64,000 nt of DNA from Gigaspora rosea (lineage: Eukaryota > Glomeromycota > Glomeromycetes > Diversisporales > Gigasporaceae): positions 226,746-290,745 of the forward strand of contig QKWP01000216.1 in the NCBI GenBank assembly GCA_003550325.1, in the 5' to 3' direction. Shown in pieces: positions 19,715-32,500 of the stretch. The first letter of the stretch is position 1; every line of letters begins with the position of its first letter. The translations under genes and the position numbers were made by a program. Under the pieces are notes generated by a model, which ran no database searches, had not been told where the DNA came from, and worked only from the letters and a program-made list of their open reading frames with translations.

Positions 19715-22700
19715 TTACAAAGTGCATCTGCTAATGCTTTTCCTCCTACTATATGTATGATTATTTTTTGTATGTTTATTATCTGTATCTAATAAAATCT
19801 CATTATGCTTATGTTTGTTTGCTAATGTACTCGACTCACGTATTGGGTCTTCAATAATTTTTATTAATTCATTTTCTAATTGATTATTTTCTGACTCAAA
19901 TCGATAATTAAATAATTGTCTTGAATTCAGATAATCTTGTAAATATTGTTTTTTGTATTCAAGAAATGCTTTATGCCAGTAAATATAATTGTTTTCGATT
20001 ATATGTTCACCATCAATTCCTGAATTCAACTTATTGCTTTTTTCAATAATTTGATTAATTGAATTTGATGAACTACGATATTTGATATCCCATTCCATAT
20101 TTTGAAATTTCTCTTCATCACCCTTATGAAATATAATCCAAGTTGTTCGCTGTGATATATCATCATGCCATTTACCTTAAAATTTGATTATATAATCCAA
20201 TCATCTATCAAATTGTTCATAATCACATTTATTATCATCTTCTGTAACACCTGTTTGATTAAAATTATATGCTTTTTCTGGTGGTTTTGTGGCTGTTAAA
20301 AATACATATTTTGCTATAAATGGTTCAAATCCACCATGTTTTTTCTCAACATTAAAACATGAATCATTCAAAATATTTATCATATCACCCCAATTGATTT
20401 TTGTGTAAAATTCATTAATCAATATGATTTTCTGTTCCTCATATCCATTCCACCAATTTAATTCAGATCGTTGTTTTTTCAGTTTATAATACAATTTGTC
20501 AGAAAATAATTCTTGAACCAATCCAGTTTTTTCACTTCCTCCTGGACCAAACTAATAAAATGTCACTGGATACCAAAATTGTCGAGTTTCTTTTTTCTTT
20601 TCTTGTTGTAAATCTTCATATATCTTTTTCATTCCGTTATAATTGTTTGAATATCGAACTTTTTCTATATTATGTCTAAAAACTTTTAATAGTGTAGCTC
20701 CATCAATCAACATCTTATTTCCTTCAACAATCGATTCATATTTCTCATTTTTATATTCTTCTGGTCTTAATGAAATTTTTGTGTGTTTTTCAATTTTACG
20801 TAATTTACCAAATTCAAATGGTCCAGTTATTTCTTCTGATAATTTTCCTCTTTCCCATCTTGCTGGTTTTTGTTCACAAGTTTTATCACAATGCTCGCAT
20901 ATTTTTGATAAATCATAATAATCATATTTACAATCTTTGTGTTTTTCGCAATGATCATATATTTTTCCAGAATATAATTTCACTAATAAAGATATAGTTT
21001 TGATTTTCTCAATAAACATTAATGAAAGGGTGTGGCAACATAGAGAAGCTGTCTAGTTGTCACCTCCAAGCGACAGGTTTAGAGTTCAAATCCCACTGAA
21101 GACGAATTGAAAAATAGGCCTATATTACGGCAACATTTGTTCATCGATCGGTCGGGTATATTACCTATATCCTTGGTACCACCATCTTGAATGGGAGTAT
21201 CAGCACAGTTGTGTAAGTTACACAGACAAATCCAAGGGACCAGAACAATTGAAACCCGTTTGGCAAGTCCTGAGCAAGGAGGTAAGGAAGATGGCACTAC
21301 AAAAGACTGGGATTTCAGCTAGAGACTGAAGAACCGGACGGAAAAAGCTCTATGGCAAGAGGGAATACCAACCTGGCCACCAGTGTCGTACTGGAGGAAA
21401 GGACCTATGTTTCAGAATTAGTTACCAAGAAGAGGGAGTCCGTCAGGCACATAAAGCCGGGCCGACCAATCCTTCCGGACTAACTGGTTTGGTAGTTTGG
21501 GAGAGATCGGTAAAGGTTGGAAGAAGGGTCTGATGTGAGTACTGGGGATCAGAATGAACCTGTAAGGGCAGACAGAACTTAATGGCCAATGCAAAGTGGA
21601 AGCATGGAGGCGTGTACGTGCCAAGACCCAACGGAGCTCTGGGCGCATCCATATGGGAATCTTAGGACGTTAAGAGGATCTGAGACTACCAATACAGATA
21701 TAGCTGGTACAGGTGCATGTAGTGGTATGTAAGTCAGGTCAGCGGGCCGCCTCATGATGCCATCCAACTATGCTTGGTACTGGAAGCCTTGGCGAAACAT
21801 GCCTGGATACCTTGCCACCATAGCAGGGAATACAGTCGTTCGCATATTTCTGAACTCAGAACACTAAATTCTGGGTCCTGAAGTCGCAGGAAAATTGGCT
21901 AGTTGCGGCAGTATGCAGGCTTGAGATACTTACCCAATGTGGTAGAGGCAGCTGCATGGCTTGAGATACGAAATTCCAAGAAGTACTCTAGTAAGGAACT
22001 TTGGATGTACCAATTTGGAAGCATAAAGTGCCTACCTGGAACTACATACACCAAATTGAAAGTGACGATACTAGGAAATGTTGGTAAAGTAGCGAACATG
22101 TTAACACTAATTGGCAGCTAGGAAGAGAAGTACAAAAACCAGGTCGGCTATATAAATAGGAATATGGTAGGCTCTGGTAGGTTTAGGTCGTGTATAATTA
22201 GTCCAAGTCTCAGTACTTAGTAGATAAGTATAAAGATTGTAAAAGCAGCAATGTGTAATAATCAATATACATTTAATAAAGACCAGAGGCAAGACCTCAT
22301 CTTAACACCAAAAAAAAAAATAAACATTAATGAATCATCAAACAATTCTTTAATAACCTTCATTATCATACGCGTATTCAATTGAACATATACTTGAGAA
22401 TGTAAAAATTCATCTTTTGTTGGTTCAAATTGCCAATTAATATGAGATACTTTTGATTCAAAATTTTTATATTCTTCTTGAGTTCGAAGAAATGGTCTTG
22501 TACATTAAACTCCATCTTTTATACAATGATAACAAATAATATCATTGCATTTGTTCCTTTCACAACAATTTGTACATTTATCATTTAAACATCAGCAATA
22601 TCTTTCATTACAAAGAAAACAAACTGGTTTTCCAGTATGTTCATTTTCTTTTTTGCGTTTTTGTTTATCTTTTTTTGTTAAAGTTTTTTTACAAGCAAAC

Positions 22701-22765
22701 TTTTTCTTACATGGACTGCAATGATAAGAAGCTACCATAATATGAGTATAAGTTTCACCTCGCAT
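19715..22765 (-). pseudogene. Fossil CRESS-type Rep gene with Cys-rich N-terminus, split by a retroposon
   Basis: Rep proteins of circular single-stranded DNA viruses nick and unwind the replicon. On the minus strand the N-terminal part (22340-22765) has many CxxC pairs and then an HxQ-type motif HSQVYVQ (about 22385-22405). The central part (20552-21019) includes more CxxC pairs and GPFEFG (about 20812-20830), familiar from Rep just before the helicase linker. The superfamily 3 helicase follows: Walker A region GPGGSEKTG (about 20525-20551), Walker B ILINEF (about 20415-20432), motif C FLTATKPPE (about 20280-20306). A C-terminal tail runs to 19715. It is broken, with about four to six breaks plus the insertion 21026-22318. 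Confidence 0.75.
21026..22318 (+). mobile_element. 1.3-kb poly(A) retroposon with tRNA-like head (SINE-like)
   Basis: Flanked by an exact 15-bp duplication AATAAACATTAATGA (21011-21025 and 22319-22333) and ending in a run of A, so it was inserted by LINE-type target-primed reverse transcription. The head has TGGCAACATAG (21033-21043) and AGTTCAAATCC (21083-21093) at tRNA-like A-box and B-box spacing. The tail has a TATA-like GGCTATATAAATAGG (about 22143) and AATAAA near 22275. It is clearly GC-richer than its surroundings and shows no long frame. A processed copy of a longer noncoding transcript is the alternative. Confidence 0.7.
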
Positions 22766-22861
22766 CTTAATTTTTTAAAAAATTAAATTTAATTTCTTTT
22801 TTTAAGCAATCACCTTTATTTTTATATTTTTAAATTGGTAAATCAATAAAAAATTATAAAT

Positions 22862-23201
22862 ACTCCGTCCAAATTGGGAAGGCACCTACTATATTGGAAT
22901 CAAGGTCACAAGGATATTTCGGTAACAAAGTAAACAATGAATAACGCGTGACGTTTTTGGAGAACACTTTAGAAATTGCTGGAGAATATTTTCGAATATT
23001 CTTTTTTTCTTTTTTTTTTCTGTTTTCTTTTCTTTTCTTTTTTCTTCTTTCTTTAACATATGTATGTCATACCATTGACTTTTTTTTTGCTTTTTCTTCA
23101 TTTCCATTTAATTTTGGTTTTTCGTTTCGATATTGTAGTCTTTCTCCCTTTTTTTGCGTACTCTTTTTTTTCGTTGTCTCCCTTTTGTATATTTGTCAAT
23201 G
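22862..23201. other. Noncoding stretch with a pyrimidine-rich tract
   Basis: After the Rep start, 22862-22980 is mixed sequence and 22995-23180 is strongly T/C-rich on the plus strand. Nothing recognisable; the T-rich tract artificially keeps frames open. Confidence 0.4.
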
Positions 23202-23581
23202 AACAACTTGTACTACAACAACCTGAAATATTCTTTAAAAAATACGCAAGAAATCAAGAATATGAAATTTACATTAACAAACGTGAAATTATTCATATTG
23301 TTAAAATTAATAATAATATCGTAATTGATATTTTTCTAAAATGTGTTTTAAAAAGATATTTCAAAGAAGAAAAAAACAAAATTGATTTAACACTTGTCTT
23401 AAATGTGAAAATTTACATATATTCCAATATTAAAAAATATGAAAAAACTTTTTCAAACGAATTAATTACTGAAAATACCAATTCTTGTAATGAACTAAAT
23501 CATTCTTTTACAAATTTTTTACAAGAAAATGAAAAAGTAGAATTACGTTTTCCTGATTTTGAAAAAATGAAACTTTTTTAA
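23202..23581 (+). CDS. Hypothetical protein, about 126 codons
   Basis: The convincing coding part runs from about 23202; the open frame extends upstream to 23060 only through T-rich DNA that reads as hydrophobic residues, so the start is uncertain. It has charged and Ile/Lys/Asn-rich sequence with no known domain. The LTR element downstream (from about 23671) begins close after it. Composition resembles the viral-like frames. Confidence 0.35.
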
Positions 23582-23670
23582 AATTATATTGATTGGCATA
23601 GATATAAACTTTATGGTTGTGAACATAAAATAATTACTGTTTACAATCAAAAATTTAAAAAAATTGATCA

Positions 23671-24153
23671 AACACTAGAATATTCTAGTATTTCTATTAT
23701 TGTATAGTTTATTACTTTATTACTTTATTATTTTACTACTTTATTACTTTATTACATTATTACTTTATTACATTATTACTTTATTAAATTATTACTTTAC
23801 TACTTTATTACTTTATTACATTACTACTTTATTGTTTTATCACTTTTTAAAAGATATATAAACCCTAGCTTTCTGACCTTCTACCCACAAGCTTTTTAGC
23901 TTAAACTCAGACTTCCCTCTCTTCTCTTACATGCTTACGAATAATTGTATCTCTTGAATCTTATTATCTAAATAAATAAAATATATCTTTGCCAAATAAA
24001 TATACTCTTGTTATAAAAATATAAACTGAACTGCTCTAGTAAAGTAATATTCCACTTCCACACTGCTTCATATTTTCTCTGACCCTTACAAGATCCCTGT
24101 CGCTATGTGCTGTGTTGCAAGTACTATATAGAAGGCTATAGTCGCTTGTAATA
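23671..24153 (+). repeat. 5' LTR of the Gypsy element
   Basis: U3 has tandem TTACTTTATT-like decamers (23708-23840), a TATA-like AAGATATATAAACCC (about 23849), and a U5 ending GTCGCTTGTAATA. Confidence 0.8.
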
Positions 24154-24569
24154 TTTTGGTGCCTTCTGGCAGAATCATTTAAAACAGCTGGAACACTAGA
24201 ACCTTTCTTCTCTCACCACTGCAAGGATATTTCTTTGGCTACATATTCTCTTCCCTCCTCTAATTAAGTAATTGTTTTTGGTTTTCCTGTCGAATTGAAA
24301 AAGATTCGTTTAGAAGGGCATACTTGAAGCCTCTTGCATTTGTTGCACTGGTATTTTCCTGTCAAATAGAAAAAGATTCATTCAGAAGGGCACACTTGAA
24401 GCCTCTGCTTTTGTAGCATTTGTCTTTTGTTTTAGTATTTCGGTTTTGTTAATTTTTCATTAGTTTTAGAACCAGATTAGAAACCCTCTTACCTCTTAGT
24501 TAGTACATTAAAACTCTTCCCTATTTTCTCACCTTTTTAGTTAAAAAAAATATATATATAGTTGCCAAA

Positions 24570-26790
24570 CTTTTAGGTCTCTTTATAACTAGAGTAAATA
24601 GAGCCTACCAAATTCATCTTGAACAAATTGAAGCACACGACATTAACCATCCATCTGCTCTTGCTACCACTGTTCTCCAACTCAGTCATCCAGATTTATC
24701 TTGTACTATTTGCTATCCACCTTATAGCTACTATCAAACCTTTTGTCATTTTTGGAACGATTACAAGGATACTTATTTTGCTGGCCGATATTCACAAGTT
24801 ACCATTGACACCTTTTTCATTTTAACTCATCCAAACAGCTATAATACTTGTAGAGCTGCTACTCGTGACATTGTTTTCAGCTGCCGATACCATAATCCTT
24901 ATTTGGACCCTAAGGAGGTTATTGCTGATTTCCTTCAACAATTTACTCGATATACTCTTGCCCCAACTTTACCAGCAGATTTTCTAGCAAATATCTTTGA
25001 CCACCATATCAAAGGCCTTACTACTTCTACTCCTCCACTTGGCCGCATTATTGATACTCTTGATCACCTTAGACCTATAATTCAAACTACTGACGATCTT
25101 GAATTTAATCTTACACCTACCTCTCGACCTATACGTACCTTACAACCAGAAGATTTAGATAACCAAGCAGGACCTTCCTATTCTACTCACACTACTACTT
25201 TAGTACCTTACAACGAAGATACTACCCAAATACCTTTTCGTTCTACACTTGCACTTTCAACTTCTCCTCTTAGTGAAATCCCTCTATATAATCCTCTTAC
25301 TACACAATACTCCTTCTTCAAATCGAGTTGCTCGATTCATACAAAATCTTAATCCTGTCATCTATTTCCAACGTACACCCCAACCCACAACCACTCTCCA
25401 CCTACCCGTAGTTACTAAAATCTATCCTGAAACCAGTTTTTCACCTGTTAACACTCCTCTACGCACTCCTTCTTTACAACGCCAACGTCAAATCTTTAAT
25501 CCTCAATTAGATATTGTTTAGCCCCAGATAATTGGAGCTTATCCTGACCAAGAAATTGCTGAACCAGAAATTCATCAAGAAATAAATTTCACAGAAGAAA
25601 ATTTAGAAGAAATAAATTTAGACAGAATTTTAGACAAACTAACAAAAGTACAAGAAGAAATAAATTATCAAGAAGAACCGGAAGAAGAAGAAACAAATTA
25701 TCAAGAAGGATTAGAAGAAGAAGAAGTATACTCAGAACCAGAATCAGAAGGAACTATAGAAAACGAAGAATCAGAACCAGAATTAAACATGGGAGATCAA
25801 GCTTTACAAGATGCTGCACAAGCTATAAACGCTCTTGCAGCTGCCCCTAGACAAGGTGGTAAAAAATCTCTAATCAAAATCGACTTTTATCATGGTGATG
25901 GAACTCAGGACCCAGTTATCTGGGTTGAGGAATTTGAACGAGCTGCCAAGGCCAACTATTAGAGCCCTGCTCACCAATTGGAGTTAGCTGCTACTTATAT
26001 GAAGGACAATGCCCAGGAATAGTTCTCCAGTCTTGCCAATGCTCCAACACATTTCCATCATGAACGGCATGGCCAGAATGTTCATGGTACCAATATCTAT
26101 AGCTTTACACACCTTTTCAGAGAAAAGTTTAGTACTACCAAACAGAAGCCTGCCTGGCAAAAACAACACTTTGAAATCAAACAAGGCACAGATACTGTTG
26201 ATTAGAGATTGGAACCGCCTAAAATTTTTTTTAATTGTTTAATCGTTTAACCATTTAACCATTTATTTGGCTGGCATTAAAATAATTCCGGCCCATGACC
26301 ATCATAATTCTGTCCAGAACTATAGAGCAATTTTTAAACGGTTAAATGGTTCCATTCCCTACTGTTGATACATACGTTAGCCGCTTTAAACAATTAAAGG
26401 GACGTGTAGACCCCTTAATGTATTCCCAGCTGCAGTTATGGTCCAGTTCTTTATTCAAGGATTACGACCTGAATATGCTATGAATGTCCAAGCTGCTGAA
26501 CCTGCTAACTTGGTTGCTGCTATTACCAAAGCACGTAAATGGGAAACAGGACGGATGATGGCCTCTGAACATAATGCTAATGATACCAACCAAGCCATTG
26601 AGCGCCTCACTAAACAAATTGCCAAGCTCAGTATAAATCTCACTGAAAAACAAGCTGCTCCTCCTACTACTACTCCTGTCTACTACACTAACCAAAGCAA
26701 GGACCGATCTCAATCCAATGCTAGAAATACCACATGTTATTATTGTGGACAAAAAGGACATTTCATCTGAAATTGCCATACTCGATACTA
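24570..26790 (+). pseudogene. Gypsy gag region with long N-terminal extension
   Basis: 24570-25520 encodes a Pro/Thr-rich region with no known domain. 25540-25790 is very acidic (Glu-rich). 25791 on, starting MGDQALQDAAQA, is a capsid-like gag with a HGDGTQDPVIWVEEFE segment and, after the MITE, FIQGLRPEYAMNVQ, ending in a CCHC zinc knuckle CYYCGQKGHF near 26735-26770. Fossil, broken in several places. Gag would package the RNA in virus-like particles. Confidence 0.75.
26203..26361. mobile_element. hAT-type MITE inserted in gag, 159 bp
   Basis: Terminal inverted repeats TAGAGATTGGAACC and TAGGGAATGGAACC (reverse complement of the right end) with an exact 8-bp duplication CTGTTGAT at 26195-26202 and 26362-26369. 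No coding capacity. Confidence 0.85.
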
Positions 26791-27199
26791 GAATAACAGG
26801 AAGGACTACCAAGGATACCAATCCAGAGGTAGAAGCAGTAATTGCTCCTCTAGAAATAACTGATCCTATGACAGATCCAGATCCAGAAACAGAAGTCAAT
26901 CTAGAGATAGAAATTATAATCGTTCTGGATATGACCGATCCAGGAGCCGAAGCCAGTCCCATGACAAATACAGAAATAACCAAAGCTATCGCTCCTCTGA
27001 TCGATCCAGATCATGCAATCGATCATTTACTCCCTATCCCCGTGATGTTTACACTCTTGACACTGCCAATAATTATACCTATGAACAATTCGAAGCCTTT
27101 TTGGTTAATGACTCTATTAGAACTGCTGTCACCAATTATTTAGTTAAAAATCCTAAAACTACCCAGATTCAACACCTACCTATACCACTCCTGTCAAGT

Positions 27200-28530
27200 G
27201 CAATATTAAACTAAATGGAAACTTTATCATGCTGTGATTGATAGTGGTGCTGCTGTCAGTATGATTTCCAGCCAACTTGTAAAAGAACTTGGATTGAAAA
27301 TAGAAGCATCTTCCTCTAGCCTTATTGTCTCAGCTACTGGACCCTCTGTTCGACCTCTAGGTATAATTATAAATTTGCCTATTGAAATTGAAGGAACCAC
27401 TATCCCTATGGATGTTGAAGTAATGAATGCTACCTCATATTCATTACTTTTAGGAAACAACTGGTTACAAAAAGTAGATGCTACCTACAGTTGGAAAAAT
27501 AAGGCTTACACTCTCAGATGGAACAAAAAGAAAATCCATGTGCCCACTACTTATGAGTATGATCAACCTTTACCTGCCCAACCTACCATCACTGATGAAA
27601 AGGAATTGGAAAAGTTTGAACAAGAATATCTCCGTCCAAAAGAAGCCTATGTAGTAGAAATCGAACCTGATAATTGGACAACAGTTACTTACAGATCCAG
27701 ACCCAGTGCCTCTTTTACGAAACAAAAATATGGACGCTGTTACTCCTACAACCACCTTTATGCTGACTGTCCAAACAATGAATGTTACCGATGTCAGTCA
27801 CTACGGACACCTGGCTGCACATTGCCCTAAACAAGCTGCCAAACAGAATGTTTGCAAAACCTGCTCTCAGCCCGGACACTTGTATAAGGACTGTCCTGAT
27901 AACCTATGTTACCAATGTAAACATTTTGGACATATCAGTGCCAACTGCCCCATGATGATCCAGATTCTTGAAAACCAATGATATCAATGTGAATGTCAAC
28001 CTCAGGACGTAAATGCTAAATGCTTACCTACTCATTCTCCTTTCAGGACTAACCATTGCTGCAAATGCAATGTACCCAACAGACCAGAAGATATTTGACT
28101 CTTGGAGCAAACTTTGGTTTGCAAAGAATGTTGGATTGACTTCCACTGAGACCTAGATCCAGAAGACTCACGAAGTATAGAGTTCTTCACCAATGATGAA
28201 GGCCGAGAAACACTAACGGAATGTAAGCTCTGTAGAGAGCAAGGTATTAGATCAAAAATGATCAAACTCAATTCTATCTGAGAAAATACCCGATTCTGTA
28301 ATCTCGAATGTTTGTATGCTTATAAAGCTGCAAAAGATGTAGAATGGAATCCCAACTACAACCTATGGACTTGAGTATGCCATTACAGAACATGCATATG
28401 ACCTTAACCAAAGTCAGATTTATTGACTCGCCCAGATACAGATTTGAGAAAGTGATAAAGACCTCGCTCATGCTATTGAACCCCAAATAGCTGACCTATC
28501 TAACCAAGACTATACCTATAATGAAGTCAA
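27200..28530 (+). pseudogene. Gypsy aspartic protease followed by an extra zinc-knuckle array
   Basis: The retropepsin-like segment starts near 27234 with IDSGAAVSMIS (the DSGA catalytic motif) and continues to LLLGNNWL (about 27445-27470). Downstream (27730-27960) lie about four CCHC-like knuckles, e.g. CKTCSQPGHLYKDC and CYQCKHFGHISANC, followed by more CxxC pairs to about 28320. Knuckles normally sit in gag upstream of the protease. Fossil, with several breaks. Confidence 0.7.
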
Positions 28531-28537
28531 TGTCATC

Positions 28538-29104
28538 ATGAGAGCCTCCCAAGTACAATTGAGTGAAACTGAAGAGGAAACTCTACAAAGAATTCTAGAA
28601 GAATCTTTTGACACTAGTCACCCAGATTTTGACCAAAGGAAAGCAATGGAAAACTTACAAAGAAATTTTCAAGGAACTGTTGGACTCTGTAAGGAATGTA
28701 TTATAGCCAAAAAGAGCACGGAGTTAGAACAATTTGACTCCTATTATAAGGAATGTTATAAAGCACTTCACCCTTCTCTAGACCCAGAAGTTCTGTCTCC
28801 TCCAACCTCTCCAACACTAGGATCACCTGTTGTTGTACCCATCAAAACTGCACCAGTAATTTTAGAACCTACAGACCTAGTCCCTCTCCTTCAGGAACAA
28901 ATTAGGCAGCAGGCCCAAATCATTGCTCTACTACAGGAACAAGCTAAAACTTTTGAATACCAGAACCAGACCATAAAGGAACTACAAGTTCGAGTTAGCT
29001 ACTTTGAAAACTTCCATCATCGACTAAGGGATTTGTATAATAAATCCTCTTTCTCTGCTGCCCCTGTATCCAATTTTAATAATGGTGATGCTCAAAATTT
29101 TTGA
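28538..29104 (+). pseudogene. Gypsy linker region between zinc array and RT
   Basis: 188-residue open stretch: acidic helical N-terminus, Pro-rich middle, then a Gln/Glu/Leu coiled coil (about 28875-29010). No enzymatic domain. Part of the pol polyprotein. Confidence 0.55.
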
Positions 29105-30620
29105 GGCATCCTGAGCAAGATCAAAAACTACTCGAAGATACAGACAATTCTAGACCCAGAATTATTCGAGAAATTTACATAGTGATTCAGGAAATCAAAC
29201 CAAAAGTAGGTCCCTTAACTACTCACCAAGGAGACCAATTTCGACAATTGCTTCTTGAATTTGCTGACCTCTTTGCAAAGGATATGACCCAACTAGGTGA
29301 AACTGACCTAGTAACCCATAGAATTTTTACTGATGATGTACCCCCTGTCAGTTCTCAACCTTATATGGTACCTCTAACTGAACAAACATTCATTAATGAA
29401 AAGGTACAACGAATGCTAGATAACAAGTTAATTAAAGAGTCTTCTAGCCCTTGGGCCTCTCCTGTTGTGTTAGTAATAAAGAAAAATAGAAAGAAAAGAT
29501 TTTGTGTAAACTATAGAAAACTCAATGCCATTAAGAAGAATCAATATCCTCTACCCCGAATAGATAAAATGCTTGACTCACTTGCTGGATCTACTTATTT
29601 TTCCACCCTTGATCTTATGAGTGGATACTGGCAAGTAAAAGCACACCCAGAAGACAGAGAGAAAACTGCTTTCATTACCAGATACGGAACCTATGAGTTC
29701 AATATAATGCTTTTTGGATTGCGTAATGCCCCTGCCACCTTCCAATGCCTCATGAATAAAGTCTACCAAGGCATTGCTTATAAATATGTAATAGTATACC
29801 TGGATGATACCAATGTCTTTTCGCAAACATTTGATGACCATATTAAGCACCTAAGAGAAGTATTCACTAGGATACATGAAGCAGGATTGAAGTTAAACAT
29901 AGAAAAATGTAATTTTTGAATGAAACGCCTATCTTTCCTAGGACACATAATAGAAGAAAAAGGAATCTCTCCAGATCAGACAAGATAATTGCTGTTCAAG
30001 AAATCCAACTTCCAAAAAGTGTTACTCAGCTACGATCATTCTTAGGCCTTGCTGGATACTACCAACGATTTATTAAACACTTCTCTTCTATCGCCCATCC
30101 CCTTAATCAATTGCTACATAAGGACAATACGTATGAATGGACTGACCAATGTCAAAAAGCTTTTGATGAACTGAAACATCAGTTGACTACTGCCCCTATC
30201 CTTATCTATCCTGACTATAAACAAGAATTTATTCTAGCCACTGATGCCTCCTACACAGGATTCGGTGCCACCTTGAGCCAGATATCTGAGGATAAAAAGG
30301 AACACCCAATTGCCTATGTAAGCAAAAGCCTGAAAAGGTAAGAAATTAACTATGGAGCAACTGAATTAGAGTGTGATGCCATAGTATGGGCCATTGAACA
30401 TTTTCACAAATATTTTGGTACAAGCCATTTCACACTAGTTACAAACCACTCTACTCTCAAATAGTTAAAGTCTTCTCAACCAAAAGGACATCTAGGACAC
30501 TGGATGATGAAACTCCAACCCTATTATTTTACTATTGTACATAAACCTGGAAGAATCCATTCTAATGTTGATGCTCTCTCTCGATTACTGACCCAGACAC
30601 ACTTCTCTACTACTGCTGTT
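29101..30620 (+). pseudogene. Gypsy reverse transcriptase and RNase H
   Basis: RT domain: FCVNYRKLNAI (about 29500), STLDLMSGYWQV (about 29600), LFGLRNAPATFQ (about 29710) and VIVYLDD (about 29790-29810). The connection and RNase H follow: FLGLAGYYQRFI (about 30038), LATDASYTGFGATLSQ (about 30235) and HKPGRIHSNVDALSR (about 30541-30590), the usual Ty3/Gypsy order. Fossil, with a few breaks. Confidence 0.85.
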
Positions 30621-30622
30621 AC

Positions 30623-31907
30623 ATGAACTTGGACCAATACCAAAATTTAATAGAATATCTAGAAACAGACATACTCCCTTCTAATTTAACGGACAATGAA
30701 AAACAGACAATTGTTAATCAATCTAGACATTATAAAGTAAAGGACAAATTATTATATAAAAAGAACCGAAAAGACCCAGACAAATCTATCAGAGTAATCA
30801 AATGGACCGAAGTTGAACCTATCCTGTATATGATGCATAGTCATCCTACCGCTAGACATTTAGGAACAGATGCTATGTACTATAAAATATCTGAACGGTA
30901 TTATTGGGACCAAATGTACAAAGATGTTCAAAATTATGTTCGCTCATGTGAAGTTTGCCAAAAACGAGGCAAAAGTAAAAGGAAAGAACCTCTCCACCCC
31001 ATTCAAGTTGGAAGAGCCTTTGAACGAATAGGCATAGATTTAGTAGGACCCCTACCCATAACTGCTGCAACAATCGGTATATTATTGTTGCCACTGACTA
31101 CCTTACTCGCTGGCCTGAAACTAAAGCTGTACCAGATGCAGGTGCAGAAACTCTAGCAAAATTCATTTTTGAAGAAATTGTTTGTAGACATGGAGTCCCC
31201 AAGATTATTCTTTCTGATAATGGAAAAAATTTCACTAGTGAAGTTGTTAGAATATTGTGTGAAAAGTTTTTGATAAAACACATATACTCCTCACCTTATC
31301 ACCCCCAGACCAATGGAATGGTTGAAAGGTTAAATAGAACACTTTGCAATTCTCTTGCAAAAGTCACAGAAAATATTGAAGATTGGGACCTGAACATATC
31401 TGCTGTACTATTTGCATATAGAACCAAGAGACATGCAACCACTGGATACACTCCTTTCCACTTAGTATATAGTAGACAAGCTATCCTACCAATTGAAACT
31501 GTTATCCCCATAGACCCAGTTGACTCAGATGAAGAAATTTCATTAGAAAACAGTATATTGCAAAGAGCCTTTGAATTAATAGAAGAATTACTATACCAAC
31601 ATAACACTGCCAGAGAGAATACAATTAAATCCCAAAAGAAACAGAAAGTTAGATTTGACTCCAGAATACAAAAAGAAGAATTTGAAATTGGAGACAAAGT
31701 TTGGGTACAAAGAAAGATATAGAAGCCTCTCGCTCTGCAAAATTTGAAGAGAAAAGACTAGGACCATTTATTATTAAGGAAAAATTAAATAATGGCGCCT
31801 ATAAACTATATACAACAGATAGAAAAACATTAAAGCAGTATTACAATAGCGATCGTCTTGTTAAGTACTACGAGAAACAAGATTGGCAACCTATAATTGT
31901 CATTTAG
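30623..31907 (+). pseudogene. Gypsy integrase
   Basis: HHCC zinc-binding N-terminus (HPTARHLGTDA ... CEVCQKRGK, 30840-30975), catalytic core with IGIDLVGPLP (about 31031), YHPQTNGMVERLNRTL (about 31300) and a C-terminal GDKVWVQRK ... LGPFIIKEKL ... YNSDRLVKYY region ending at 31907. It inserts the cDNA in the genome. No convincing chromodomain. Fossil, with a few breaks. Confidence 0.85.
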
Positions 31908-32500
31908 AATTTCCAGGGAGAAATTCTTAAAACGGATGGAAACACAGTGTTACCCCTTAATTTATTGTGTATGACGAACATTTTTTTTTGAATCTAAGTT
32001 TACCCCACGTCTGTCCAAAATTAGAGCTATTTTTGTTTAAAAATAGAAATTTTAGAATATATAGAAAATCGTATTTTTGAATTCGTAGAACGCTTGCTAC
32101 TAAGTAAAGTCAATCAATATTGCTCTGTTTGAGCTAAAATTTTGACTGTATACCCATCAGAAGATTCTGCACATTTTCTCTAAGATTATCTTAGTACGAA
32201 AACGTCACTAGAAAGCGCAAATCAACTTGACAGCATTTTTGATATGCAAGAAAATTTTTTAGTCATGTGATCATCGTTACGAATTTTTGAGTCACATGAT
32301 GAGTGCCGCAAAACAATCACATAGCATTATTCTATAAGTTTATTTTTAATTTAGCATGTACAACAATATTTTAGTAATTTAGCAACCCCACCCTTATTCA
32401 AATATTAAATTTCTAAAAACATTTCTTCTTTTCCTTTCTCTTCAAAAGCCAAAACTTTAATTTTTTTCTTAAAATTGAAACTCCTATTATTGGAACCCAA
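31908..32500. other. Noncoding stretch of the Gypsy element
   Basis: About 590 bases between the integrase end and the 3' frame. AT-rich, no frame or domain seen. May hold a splice acceptor or promoter for the downstream frame; not demonstrable. Confidence 0.4.

Noticed and set aside
21026-21110. A functional tRNA gene
   Set aside because: A-box and B-box-like words are present but no good acceptor or anticodon stem can be drawn; it is the head of a retroposon.
21079-22292. Several 60-77-codon frames inside the retroposon
   Set aside because: They overlap on both strands, match no family and lie in GC-richer DNA where stops are rarer.
23060-23201. Membrane-protein-like N-terminus of the 23202-23581 frame
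   Set aside because: It is read from a T/C-rich tract that gives Phe/Leu/Ser in any frame; not credible as a designed membrane segment.
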